The notes: generated from the letters alone by a model not told the origin. A stretch of DNA of 64,000 nt from Leptolyngbya sp. PCC 7375 (GCF_000316115.1 NZ_JH993797.1:2528486-2592485); one strand, 5' to 3'. Shown: positions 26,920 through 35,385, counted from the first letter of the stretch. Program-made: numbers and translations.

Positions 26920-27036
26920 ATGGAAGACCTAGCAACCTACGACGGTATTTTTGTAGCTTTGGCCATCATTATTTTGGCTAGTGGTTTCATCATGTTATTT
27001 GGCAATCTCATTGGCGTGAATAAAAATTGGAAATAA
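26920..27036 (+). CDS. 38-residue single-helix membrane miniprotein
   Basis: Starts MEDLATYDGIF and has one long hydrophobic segment (about residues 10-32: IFVALAIIILASGFIMLF then GNLIG), ending in polar VNKNWK. This is the layout of the small subunits of photosynthetic and NDH-1 complexes, but the sequence does not match PsbI, J, K, M, T, X, Y, Z, Ycf12, PsaI, J, M, or PetG, L, M, N as I know them. The ribosome binding site is weak. It lies between the YbjN-like gene and a hairpin, which supports a short operon. Confidence 0.55.
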   Translation: MEDLATYDGIFVALAIIILASGFIMLFGNLIGVNKNWK

Positions 27037-27119
27037 GAAATAACAGAGATATGAAACATGTTGCCTAGTTCGTAATTTTCCGTTAGCGCGCATCGCTTTA
27101 GGGGAATTTTACCTATAGA

Positions 27120-27150
27120 AAACAGCTAGTCCGTTTGGACTAGCTGTTTC
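27120..27150 (+). terminator. Hairpin after the miniprotein gene
   Basis: A perfect 13-bp stem AAACAGCTAGTCC (27120-27132) / GGACTAGCTGTTT (27137-27149) with a 4-nt loop GTTT. The following CTCATTT is only weakly T-rich. It is the likely transcription end of the YbjN-like and miniprotein genes. Confidence 0.75.
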
Positions 27151-27215
27151 TCATTTCACCGAACCTATAGGTTTAATTCGGGTATCAAGTCAGAGCGGGA
27201 CAGTTTTCCAAGGAT

Positions 27216-27240
27216 AGAAGTCAGGAGTCAGAAGCCAGAA
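27216..27240. repeat. Short degenerate AGTCAGAAG-type repeat
   Basis: Overlapping near-copies of AGAAGTCAGGAGTCAGAAGCC, built from a GTCAGAA/GGAGTCA heptamer-like unit. This type of simple repeat is frequent between cyanobacterial genes. It lies about 80 bp before the sulfotransferase. Confidence 0.5.
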
Positions 27241-27321
27241 TCAATGAGCTTCTAACTCCGACTCAGCCAAGCTTTCCCAGCTTAAATTGATGCCCTTTAC
27301 TTCTCGATAAAGCAGGCTTAA

Positions 27322-28290
27322 ATGGAAGCTCAGATTTCTTACAAAAAGATTTTTATTGTTGGTTGTCCTCGCTCGGGCACTACTTGGTTACAGAAAATGC
27401 TCTCTAATCATAGAAATGTGATTCCCGTAAACAATGAGAGTCATATTTATCGGCTTATCTATGAGCCATTCACCTATATCACTAAATTAAATGCACAACG
27501 TCGTTGGCAAGACTGGCCACGCTTTGCAAGACATTTTGGCATCACTGCTTTGTTGTTTGGAGCAACCTCTTCAGATGTGTGGAACAGTATCTTGAAGAGC
27601 TATCAAATTTATCAAAAAAACAACGATATCGGTTTACATCATCTCATTAGCTATCAACAACTTAAAACCTTAATCCACCAAGTAAGACAAAGTTCAGATT
27701 CAGATCTAGAGAAGGCCCAGTGCCTGATCCAGCTTATTATCGATATTTTTTTTGAACAGGTGGGCGGACAGCCGCAACAGTTTTTTCTCGAAAAAACTCC
27801 ATTTCACATTAAATATGCTGATGTCATCTTAAACAGTTGGCCCGAAGCCAGAATCATCAACATAGTCCGAGATGGTCGGGATGTTTGTGCGTCTTTACAA
27901 GCCAGAGCTACAACAAAGCGATGGGCTGAATACGACACAAGAACCATAATTTCTCAATGGGAAAGATGCATTGCTTTAAGTGAAAAATTTTCTCTAGATC
28001 CAGCCTTTTCAGATCGTATGTATTCAATCAAATATGAGGAACTTCGAGAAGATCCGGTCGCTCAACTCAATCAAATCTGTAACTTTATTGATTTAGAGAT
28101 TACGACTACAGAACTGAGCCAAATTATAGAATCCTGCAATATCGAAAACATTAAGAATAAAGGCATTGGCCAACATATCAACAAGGGAAATATCAACAAC
28201 TGGAAAACAGCATTATCTCAAAAACATATCGACCTGTGGCATCAATCTGCTGGAAAAACCCTAACGCGACTCGGTTATTCGTTAACTTAG
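27322..28290 (+). CDS. Sulfotransferase family protein
   Basis: A 322-residue PAPS-dependent sulfotransferase. The 5'-phosphosulfate binding loop is VGCPRSGTTWLQ at the N-terminus and the 3'-phosphate binding segment is IVRDGRDVCASL. It transfers sulfate from PAPS to an alcohol or amine, perhaps on a polysaccharide or small metabolite; the acceptor is unknown. Its codon use is noticeably AT-richer than its neighbours (many AAA, AAT, ATT), suggesting transfer from outside. It stands alone, with no glycosyltransferase adjoining. Confidence 0.88.
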   Translation: MEAQISYKKIFIVGCPRSGTTWLQKMLSNHRNVIPVNNESHIYRLIYEPFTYITKLNAQRRWQDWPRFARHFGITALLFGATSSDVWNSILKSYQIYQKNNDIGLHHLISYQQLKTLIHQVRQSSDSDLEKAQCLIQLIIDIFFEQVGGQPQQFFLEKTPFHIKYADVILNSWPEARIINIVRDGRDVCASLQARATTKRWAEYDTRTIISQWERCIALSEKFSLDPAFSDRMYSIKYEELREDPVAQLNQICNFIDLEITTTELSQIIESCNIENIKNKGIGQHINKGNINNWKTALSQKHIDLWHQSAGKTLTRLGYSLT

Positions 28291-28591
28291 TTTTCCAGTT
28301 GGATACTTTCTAAGCTCAATTCAAAACTCAACATTTACCACTCAAAACTTTAAAGTTGCTCATGCTTCTTAACCTAGTGAACTTTTTCAAACCCCTTGTC
28401 ATTAAAGGTTTGCAGCAGCGTTAGGCTGACTATATAAACCAAGGGGTTATACACTTCTTAACCAATAGTTTCGCCCTTAATTTCCGTTAAGAGGTCGTTT
28501 TCCCCGCTCTACCAGCTCAGACGCCCTATAACCTAACAAGTCAATCTGAGCTTGGCCAATAGTCGTCTCTTTAGAAAAAGGGGTAAACCTA
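28291..28591. other. Intergenic region before the EF-G-like gene
   Basis: No gene seen. There are simple repeats of the AACTCAA/ACTCAAAACT type at about 28318-28350, and a 9-bp inverted pair AACCCCTTG (28390-28398) / CAAGGGGTT (28440-28448). AAAAAGGGG just upstream of 28592 is the ribosome binding site of the next gene. Confidence 0.5.
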
Positions 28592-30625
28592 ATGGCAAAA
28601 GCTGCTGTCTCTCGTTCACGAAACGTGGCGATTGTAGGCCCATATTCCAGTGGTAAAACCACATTGCTTGAAAGTCTACTTTCGGTCACCGATACGATTT
28701 CTCGAAAAGGATCCATTCCTGAAGGTAATACGATTGGAGACCATACACCTGAAGCCCGCAATCGCCAAATGACGGTCGAAACAAATGCCGCCTGTACTGA
28801 GTACGGCGGCATTCGTTTTACATTCCTTGACTGCCCAGGTTCCATCGAGCTACTCCAAGAACCGCTACATGTATTGATGGGAGTAGACGCCGCCATCGTC
28901 GTGTGCGAACCTGACCCTAGCCGAGTACTTACCGTATCGCCACTGCTGCATTTTCTAGATAAATGGGAAATTCCCCATGTTCTCTGGCTCAACAAAATGG
29001 ATCGGGCCAGTGCACCATTTTCTGACGTTTTAGAAACCTTAAAATCAGTCTCCAGTCGGCCCCTGGTCCCCCATCAATATCCCATCGGCGCTGGAGCAGA
29101 CCTGGTAGGGTTCATTGATTTAGTCAGTGAGCAGGCCTATCACTACCATGCAGGAGCCGCCGCCGATCCAGTACCATTGCCTCCGGAGTTGGCTGAAGAA
29201 GAAACAGCAGCCCGCACTGAAATGCTAGAGACCCTGGCAGACTTCGATGATCACCTCTTAGAAGAGCTACTGGAAGAAATTGATCCACCGGAGGACGAGA
29301 TTATCCAGGATCTCAAAATGGAACTGGGCGCAGACCTAGTGGTGCCCGTCTTTGTCGGTGTAGCCTCTAAGGACTATGGCGTTCGTCCACTGCTGGATGC
29401 ATTAGTACGCGAAACTCCTGAGCCTCAGGTCACTGCAGAACGACGTGGCATTGATCTGAACTCTACTGAGCCTTTGGTTCAGATTCTCAAAACCTACTAC
29501 AGTCCCCAAGGCGGCAAACTGTCTTTAGCTCGGCTGTGGCGAGGCACCCTCAAGGATGGAGCCAGCCTAGGGCTAGATCGCATGGGCGGTTTGTATTCTT
29601 TGATGGGTAGTCAGCAGCAGGCACTCAGTGCAGCTGAAGCAGGTAGTGTGGTCGCGATCGCACGTCTAGAACACGCTAGGACTGGCGACACCCTCACCAC
29701 AGCAGAAAACTCTGACGAAACCTTACCTATCGCAGATATTCTGCCAGCGGTTTACTCCTTAGCCATTGCTCCCGAAAAGCGCGATGACGAAGTCAAGCTG
29801 AGTGGAGCACTCAAGAAGCTAGTAGATGAAGATCCTGCTCTGCATTGGGAACAATATGGCGACACCCACGAAGTAATTTTGTGGGGGCAAGGAGACGTCC
29901 ATCTCAAAATTGCCATGGACTGGCTCCGCCGTAAGTACAATCTATCCATGGTCACTCACGTTCCTCAGGTGGCCTATAAAGAGACCATTCGCAATGCCAA
30001 AGAGGACATTCGTGGACGCTATAAGCACCAGACCGGTGGTCATGGACAGTTTGGTGATATTTACATCGACATTCAGCCCCTACCGCGTGGGGAAGGGTTT
30101 AAATTCTCTGAGAAAATTGTTGGAGGTGTTGTTCCCAAACAGTACATTCCCAGCGTTGAAACGGGTGTGAGAGAGTTTCTCAAGCAAGGTCCTTTGGGCT
30201 TCCCAGTGGTGGATGTCTCGGTCACCCTTAAGAACGGGTCGTACCACCATGTAGACAGTTCTGACCAGGCGTTTAAGCAGGCTGCACGCATTGCCATGCA
30301 AACGGGTCTACCCGAGTGCAAACCCGCGCTGTTAGAGCCGATTGCCTCTCTGTCTATATCCGTTCCGAATCGGTTTACCTCTAACGTACTCACTCTGATT
30401 AGCGGTCGTCGGGGTCAGGTGATGGGGTATAACAACAAGGCTAACTGGCCGGGTTGGGATGAGGTGTCTGCACAGTTACCGGTTGCTGAAATGCAAACGC
30501 TGATCTTGGAACTGCGTTCGTTGAGTATGGGTGTAGGTTTCTTTAGCTGGCAGTACGACCATCTGAGTACAGTACCTGAGAGATTAAAGGAGAAGATTGT
30601 GGCTGAAGCTAGCAGCCATAAGTAA
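28592..30625 (+). CDS. EF-G-like translational GTPase (EF-G paralogue)
   Basis: A 677-residue protein with the domain order of EF-G. The G1 loop is GPYSSGKTTLLE (canonical EF-G has AHIDAGKTT), G4 is LNKMDR, and domain IV holds NGSYHHVDSSDQAFKQAA and GRRGQVMGYNN. The G3 motif reads DCPGS (Asp80 to Ser84): the histidine that activates water in DTPGH is serine. It resembles the second, non-canonical EF-G of cyanobacteria (FusA2/EF-G-2-like) rather than the housekeeping factor, so a specialised ribosome role is likely. The gene is monocistronic. Confidence 0.88.
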   Translation: MAKAAVSRSRNVAIVGPYSSGKTTLLESLLSVTDTISRKGSIPEGNTIGDHTPEARNRQMTVETNAACTEYGGIRFTFLDCPGSIELLQEPLHVLMGVDAAIVVCEPDPSRVLTVSPLLHFLDKWEIPHVLWLNKMDRASAPFSDVLETLKSVSSRPLVPHQYPIGAGADLVGFIDLVSEQAYHYHAGAAADPVPLPPELAEEETAARTEMLETLADFDDHLLEELLEEIDPPEDEIIQDLKMELGADLVVPVFVGVASKDYGVRPLLDALVRETPEPQVTAERRGIDLNSTEPLVQILKTYYSPQGGKLSLARLWRGTLKDGASLGLDRMGGLYSLMGSQQQALSAAEAGSVVAIARLEHARTGDTLTTAENSDETLPIADILPAVYSLAIAPEKRDDEVKLSGALKKLVDEDPALHWEQYGDTHEVILWGQGDVHLKIAMDWLRRKYNLSMVTHVPQVAYKETIRNAKEDIRGRYKHQTGGHGQFGDIYIDIQPLPRGEGFKFSEKIVGGVVPKQYIPSVETGVREFLKQGPLGFPVVDVSVTLKNGSYHHVDSSDQAFKQAARIAMQTGLPECKPALLEPIASLSISVPNRFTSNVLTLISGRRGQVMGYNNKANWPGWDEVSAQLPVAEMQTLILELRSLSMGVGFFSWQYDHLSTVPERLKEKIVAEASSHK

Positions 30626-30651
30626 CCGCACAAACTCTCATAACTAAAATC

Positions 30652-30690
30652 AGGTGCGCTGTTATTTAACTAAGTGACGGCGCACCTTGA
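30652..30690. terminator. Weak hairpin after the EF-G-like gene
   Basis: An 8-bp stem AGGTGCGC (30652-30659) / GCGCACCT (30680-30687) with a 20-nt loop. There is no proper T-run, so termination is only a guess. Confidence 0.4.
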
Positions 30691-30734
30691 TCTGTCTGGG
30701 ATATGATAAGTACATCTATTCTATTATGTGGGCT

Positions 30735-31538
30735 ATGGTTACTACTGTTCCTACACCTCAGACTGAGGCAGAATCTACCATCGTCTATCCCAGTTCTGAC
30801 GGAAAACCCGTGGCGGAAACATTTGTCCATCTCTATGCCATGTTAGTCACCATCGAGGTACTAACTCAATATTTACAAGGCCAACAAGCAACTGTACTGG
30901 GCAACCAGTTTATGTACTATGCCCAGGGGTTTCCCAAACTACGGGTGGCTCCAGATGTAATGATCATTTTTAGCGTGGAGCCTGGTGGGCATGATAACTA
31001 TAAAATTTGGGAAGAGGGGAAAGTGCCATCCGTCATCTTTGAGATGACATCCCAGGGTACTCGTAGTAAAGACGAGGTCTTTAAGAAAACTCTCTATGCC
31101 CAGTTAGGGGTTCAGGAATATTGGCTGTTTGATCCTAAGAATGAATGGTTAGACCCTGCCCTTCAAGGCTATCGTTTGCGAGTCGGCCCCGAGGAATCCT
31201 ATTACGAACCGATCAACAACGGGATCTGTGAGCCGCTTCAACTGGAATTGGTACATGAAGAACAGCTGATTGGTTTCTACCGACAAGATAATGGTGAACG
31301 GCTGCTTATACCCAGCGAACTGGCAGTCGCTCTGAAACAAGAAGCCTTGGCCAAACAGCAGGCAGAAAGACAGATAGAAGAAGAACGACAGCGTGCTGAA
31401 GAAGAACGACAGCGTGCTGAAGAAGAACGACAGCGTGCTGAAACAGCCGAGCAAGTCCAGCTAGAAACTCAGAAAAAATTGGAACGATTACAAGCCAAGC
31501 TTCAGGAACTGGGCGTTGATCCAGATGATATTGGGTAA
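30735..31538 (+). CDS. Uma2-family protein with C-terminal coiled coil
   Basis: About 267 residues. The Uma2 nuclease-like core has RVAPDVMIIF (Asp), PSVIFEMTSQGTRSKDE (Glu, then a basic patch) and QEYWLFDP. From about residue 210 a charged coiled coil follows, containing three exact EEERQRA heptads encoded by a 21-bp triplication. This long form is one of several Uma2 architectures common in cyanobacteria. The frame is open to 30687, but the ATG at 30735 matches the usual N-terminus. Confidence 0.85.
   Translation: MVTTVPTPQTEAESTIVYPSSDGKPVAETFVHLYAMLVTIEVLTQYLQGQQATVLGNQFMYYAQGFPKLRVAPDVMIIFSVEPGGHDNYKIWEEGKVPSVIFEMTSQGTRSKDEVFKKTLYAQLGVQEYWLFDPKNEWLDPALQGYRLRVGPEESYYEPINNGICEPLQLELVHEEQLIGFYRQDNGERLLIPSELAVALKQEALAKQQAERQIEEERQRAEEERQRAEEERQRAETAEQVQLETQKKLERLQAKLQELGVDPDDIG
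31377..31439 (+). repeat. Three tandem 21-bp repeats inside the Uma2 gene
   Basis: Three identical in-frame units at 31377-31397, 31398-31418 and 31419-31439, each encoding EEERQRA. Being exact at DNA level, they look recent and could vary in number between strains, lengthening the coiled coil by one heptad per unit. Confidence 0.95.
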
Positions 31539-31553
31539 CACTTCCGCTGCCAG

Positions 31554-31583
31554 GATTGGTGGGCGCTGCCCACCCTACCAATC
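31554..31583. repeat. GGTGGGC-type intergenic hairpin repeat
   Basis: GATTGGT (31554-31560) / ACCAATC (31577-31583) flanks a GGGC/GCCC inner stem. It resembles the dispersed GTGGGCnnTGCCCACC palindromes found between genes in many cyanobacteria. It follows the Uma2 stop codon and may act as a transcript 3' end. Confidence 0.6.
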
Positions 31584-31659
31584 GTTAAAAATTGTCAGGA
31601 ATTTTAGAGTCACAGACTGTATCTGACTATCACTAGGGAATGAACCCTAAGGAGATACT

Positions 31660-32373
31660 GTGCAGTCAATTTATTGGTTTTGTTTTGTCATTGGCGGCGT
31701 CTTTGTTGCGATCGCCACACTAGGTGGTGCCGGTGATGCAGATTTCGATGCCGATACCGATGTTGATTTTGACGCTGACTTTGATGCCGATGTAGATCTA
31801 GATGCAGATCTAGATCTTGATGGTGATTTAGACCTTGATGGTGATACGCCAGATATTGGCCCCAATATCAGTACAGGTGGTGGCTTCGATGTCGAGATAG
31901 ACACTGATCTTCAGCTCCTACGAAAAGTTAAAGGAGCCTACATCTTCAGCCTGAACATCCTCACCAGTTTCAAATTCTGGACCGTCGGCGGATTTTTCTT
32001 TGGTTTGACGGGCCTCAGCCTGAGCTGGGTACAATCCAATTGGCCCGCCTCAGTCATCTTTATCGTCGCTTTGCTCATGGGCATTGTGCTAGGAGGCACC
32101 TTGGCCATTGTCCTGCGCCATCTGGCTCGTCGCCATGCCGATAGCCTTATTCGTACCGAGGATTTTGCTGGACGGGTGGGCATCGTAGAACTGCCCTTTG
32201 ATGCCAAAAGCAAAGGCAAAGTGCGTCTGGAACTACGTGGTAGCACTTTGCACATGATGGCACTCACGGACGACACCAAACAATTTGTACCGGGTGATAA
32301 AGTGCTCGTCGTTAATGTCGAGAAAAATCGGCTTTGGGTCGTTGCAGACGAAACCGCTGCTCAGCAGAACTAA
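31660..32373 (+). CDS. NfeD-like membrane protein with aspartate-rich repeat
   Basis: A 237-residue protein. The N-terminal helix (about residues 4-22) is followed by an Asp-rich low-complexity stretch (residues 26-62, alternating D with A, F, V, L, G), two further helices (about 103-125 and 129-155) and a C-terminal OB-fold-like domain (VGIVELPFDAKSKGKVRLEL). NfeD-type proteins accompany flotillins and help organise membrane microdomains. The Asp repeat could bind divalent cations, which is inference. GTG start with AAGGAGA ahead. It is first of a three-gene operon, 21 bp before the first flotillin. Confidence 0.78.
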   Translation: MQSIYWFCFVIGGVFVAIATLGGAGDADFDADTDVDFDADFDADVDLDADLDLDGDLDLDGDTPDIGPNISTGGGFDVEIDTDLQLLRKVKGAYIFSLNILTSFKFWTVGGFFFGLTGLSLSWVQSNWPASVIFIVALLMGIVLGGTLAIVLRHLARRHADSLIRTEDFAGRVGIVELPFDAKSKGKVRLELRGSTLHMMALTDDTKQFVPGDKVLVVNVEKNRLWVVADETAAQQN

Positions 32374-32394
32374 CTTAATACCCATTTCATACCC

Positions 32395-33870
32395 ATGACA
32401 CATACTTTATTCTTGCTGGGACAGACTACACCAGCAGGGGATCAAAAAATATCGACCCAGGCCGAAACCACTGAGATCGTTAGTTACGAACTTGCCCAGG
32501 CCATCCCTATTTCACAGGCTAACCAAAATACAGCCCAGGCAGGTGCCGTTTTAGGCGGTAGTGCCTTAGTGCTTGGCCTGATTGGCATTGGCGCGCTAAT
32601 CATAGTGCTCAAAACCTGCTTGCGTATTTGCAACCCCAATCAGATTTTGATTATCTCGGGTCGTAAATACAGAAACAAAAGGGGGCAGACAGTCGGTTAC
32701 CGCGTAGTGTTTGGTGGTCGTACGTTGGTGGTACCCATTATTGAACAGGTGCAAAGCATGGACATGACCACCATGCCTATCCCCGTTGAGGTCACCAATG
32801 CCTATGCCAAAGGGGGTACACCACTGAATATTCAAGCCATCGCTAATGTCAAAATTTCTAGCAATCGCAGCGTTGTTGGTAACGCCATTGAGCGCTTTCT
32901 AGGCCGCAACCGCTCAGAAATTCGTCGAGTAGTCCGCGAAACCCTTGAAGGTAACCTACGCGGTGTTGTCGCCCTACTTACCCCTGAGCAGGTCAACGAA
33001 GATCGCATGAACTTTGCCGAGCGCATTGCAGCTGACGTTGCTAAAGATCTCAGTAAGTTGGGACTGCATTTAGATACGCTCAAAATCCAAAGTGTCACCG
33101 ATGATATGGACTATCTCAGCTCCATTGGTCGCCGCCAAATTGCCAATATCATTCGCGATGCTGAGATTGCCGAGTCTGAAGCTGTGGGTGAAGCCGACCG
33201 TATCGAAGCCGATTGCCAAAAGCAAGCGGAAGTAGCAAAAACCCAGGCTCTGACAGTTGTACAGCAACAGCAAAACGAACTTCGCAAAATCAAAGCTGAG
33301 CTAGAGGAACGGGCCAAATCTGAAGAGGAACGCACCATCGCTGCCGCCAAAGAAGCCCGCGCCCGTGCCGAGCAACAGCTCCAGACAGTACGAGCCGAGC
33401 TAGAGCGACTGCGCCTACAAGCCGATGAAGTACTGCCTGCCCAAGCTGCGAAACAAGCTCAGGAACTACACGCCAAGGGTCAAGCCGCTGCCCTCGAAGA
33501 GAATGCTAAGGCCGCTGCTCTCGTCAACAACATGCTGGCTGAGGTCTGGGCCGAAACCGGGACCGATGCCACCCAGGTCTTTTTGATTCAACAAATTGAC
33601 ATGATACTGAAGGAAGCCGCTAAAATCCCTGACCGCATCCATCTCAAGAATGTCAACATCATCGACAACGGCGATGGTCAGTCTATCGCTAGTCTCGTCA
33701 ATGTCTACCCTGAGGTTGTCCGTCAGTTCCTCAAGCAAGTAGACGACACCCTGGGCATCAATGTTACAGGCACCCTGAACCAAAGCTTAGATTTTCAGCG
33801 CCGCTTAGAATCTGCTGCCACAACTCATACAACAACTACTGTAGAGCCCAACATGGAGGGCAATCGCTAA
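32395..33870 (+). CDS. Flotillin / SPFH-domain protein, first copy
   Basis: A 491-residue protein. A hydrophobic segment (about residues 45-70) anchors it, then the SPFH domain begins at RICNPNQILIISGRKYR and includes TNAYAKGGTPLNIQAIANVK and LEGNLRGVVALLTPEQVNED. A long Ala/Glu-rich coiled coil (about residues 260-385) follows. Flotillins oligomerise through these parts and form membrane rafts. It overlaps the next gene by one base, so the pair is translationally coupled and probably makes hetero-oligomers. Confidence 0.9.
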   Translation: MTHTLFLLGQTTPAGDQKISTQAETTEIVSYELAQAIPISQANQNTAQAGAVLGGSALVLGLIGIGALIIVLKTCLRICNPNQILIISGRKYRNKRGQTVGYRVVFGGRTLVVPIIEQVQSMDMTTMPIPVEVTNAYAKGGTPLNIQAIANVKISSNRSVVGNAIERFLGRNRSEIRRVVRETLEGNLRGVVALLTPEQVNEDRMNFAERIAADVAKDLSKLGLHLDTLKIQSVTDDMDYLSSIGRRQIANIIRDAEIAESEAVGEADRIEADCQKQAEVAKTQALTVVQQQQNELRKIKAELEERAKSEEERTIAAAKEARARAEQQLQTVRAELERLRLQADEVLPAQAAKQAQELHAKGQAAALEENAKAAALVNNMLAEVWAETGTDATQVFLIQQIDMILKEAAKIPDRIHLKNVNIIDNGDGQSIASLVNVYPEVVRQFLKQVDDTLGINVTGTLNQSLDFQRRLESAATTHTTTTVEPNMEGNR

Positions 33871-35120
33871 TGGAAGGTTTAATTCTTTTACTCGTTATTT
33901 TCGGTGGTGGTTCTGGAGTAATCTCCCTAATCATCCGCAACCTCTACTACATTTGTCAGCCGAATGAGGTACTGATCTTTGCGGGCGCTCAGCAGCGATT
34001 GGGGCAAAAAACGGTAGGCTATCGTCTGGTCAAAGGGGGTAGCAGCATTCGTAAGCCCTTGGTAGAAAAGGCGCTGCGCATGGACCTCACCAACATGATT
34101 ATCGAGCTCAAGGTAACTAATGCCTACTCTAAAGGCGGTATTCCGCTGCAGGTAGATGGCGTTGCTAACATCAAGGTCGCTGGTGAAGAACCCGCCATTC
34201 ATAATGCCATTGAGAGATTGTTGGGCAAGAGTCGAAAAGAGATTGAAAAAATTGCCAAAGAGACCCTAGAAGGAAACTTGCGGGGCGTTCTCGCTAGCCT
34301 TACACCAGAACAGGTAAACGAAGACAAAATTGCCTTTGCCAAAAGTCTCTTAGACGAAGCAGAAGAAGATCTCGAAAAGCTAGGATTAGTGCTCGATACC
34401 CTGCAGATTCAGAACATTTCTGATAACGTGCGCTACCTTGACTCCATCGGTCGTAAACAGCAGGCCCAGCTCCAGCGTGATGCCCGCATCGCCGAGGCCA
34501 AAGCCCAGGCAGCATCAGCTATTCAAACAGCTGAGAACGAAAAGATTACCTCTGTGCGCCGGATTGAGCGTGACACTGGCATTGCTGAAGCGGAAGCCGA
34601 GCGTCGAATCCAGGATGCCCTTACTAAGCGAGGGGCTGTTGTGGCCGAGGTGGAAGCTGAAATTGCCTCTGAACTGGTACGTTTTCAGTCCGAGATTCCG
34701 GTGCAGCAGGAGCGGATCAAGCAGGTAACCGAACAGCTCAAAGCAGACGTGATTGCCCCAGCTGAGGCTGATTGCAAACGAGCGATGGCAGAAGCTAAAG
34801 GTGATGCGGCTCAGATTATTGAAGATGGTAAAGCTCAAGCTGAAGGTACTAAACAATTAGCCGAGTCCTGGCGTGCTGCTGGCGCAAATGCCCGCGATAT
34901 TTTCTTACTGCAAAAGTTGGAAATGTTGTTGAAAACGCTCAGCGCTACAGTTCCTGATGTGGATATTCAGAATGTCACCATGATTGATAGTCAGACAGGG
35001 GGGACCGCGAAACAGGCAATTGCCATTATCGAGCAGTTAAAACAGACAACTGGCCTGGATATTGCCAGTGCCGTGAACAATCTGGCTAGTAGCTCCCAGC
35101 GATTACCAGAAGGGAAATAA
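33870..35120 (+). CDS. Flotillin / SPFH-domain protein, second copy
   Basis: A 416-residue paralogue of the preceding protein. The N-terminal membrane segment (residues 3-22) runs into YICQPNEVLIFAGAQQR, and the SPFH core has TNAYSKGGIPLQVDGVANIK and LEGNLRGVLASLTPEQVNED. The coiled coil spans about residues 210-330 and the tail is shorter. Diverged sequence but identical architecture indicates an old tandem duplication. It ends the operon; repeat-rich DNA follows. Confidence 0.9.
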   Translation: MEGLILLLVIFGGGSGVISLIIRNLYYICQPNEVLIFAGAQQRLGQKTVGYRLVKGGSSIRKPLVEKALRMDLTNMIIELKVTNAYSKGGIPLQVDGVANIKVAGEEPAIHNAIERLLGKSRKEIEKIAKETLEGNLRGVLASLTPEQVNEDKIAFAKSLLDEAEEDLEKLGLVLDTLQIQNISDNVRYLDSIGRKQQAQLQRDARIAEAKAQAASAIQTAENEKITSVRRIERDTGIAEAEAERRIQDALTKRGAVVAEVEAEIASELVRFQSEIPVQQERIKQVTEQLKADVIAPAEADCKRAMAEAKGDAAQIIEDGKAQAEGTKQLAESWRAAGANARDIFLLQKLEMLLKTLSATVPDVDIQNVTMIDSQTGGTAKQAIAIIEQLKQTTGLDIASAVNNLASSSQRLPEGK

Positions 35121-35170
35121 TATCAAATTCGATAAAGTCTCCCTGATTCACATTCAAACTGGATAATCTC

Positions 35171-35195
35171 GTAGGGGTGGTGCCTTGTGCCCACC
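35171..35195. repeat. Dispersed GTAGGGG element, copy 1
   Basis: Begins GTAGGGGTGGTGCCTTGTGC and ends in CCACC; the GGTGG/CCACC ends can pair. It belongs to the GTAGGGGC-GCCCTTGTGGC-GCCC class of short repeats that is abundant in intergenic DNA of many cyanobacteria (from general knowledge). Confidence 0.65.
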
Positions 35196-35280
35196 CTGAG
35201 ATGGTGGATACAATCGCCAGGATTTCCTATAACGCGGCTTAGGGACATAGCCTGAAAGTCTTGTCGTAAAACAAAACCCC

Positions 35281-35300
35281 ATAAGGCAAGCTTGCCTTAT
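35281..35300. repeat. Perfect 20-bp palindrome
   Basis: ATAAGGCAAGCTTGCCTTAT is its own reverse complement. The inner CAAGCTTGCCTTA string resembles the prk 3' repeat units. Confidence 0.9.
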
Positions 35301-35360
35301 CGAGTTTCCTACGTTGACCTTGTGGGAGGGAAATCTTGGATCTTGGCTGTAGGTATTGCA

Positions 35361-35385
35361 GGGCAGCCACAAGGGCTGCCCCTAC
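35361..35385. repeat. Dispersed GTAGGGG element, copy 2 (inverted)
   Basis: An 8-bp stem GGGCAGCC (35361-35368) / GGCTGCCC (35374-35381) followed by CTAC. Read on the minus strand it begins GTAGGGGCAGCCCTTGTGGC, the same class as copy 1 but in the opposite orientation. Confidence 0.75.
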
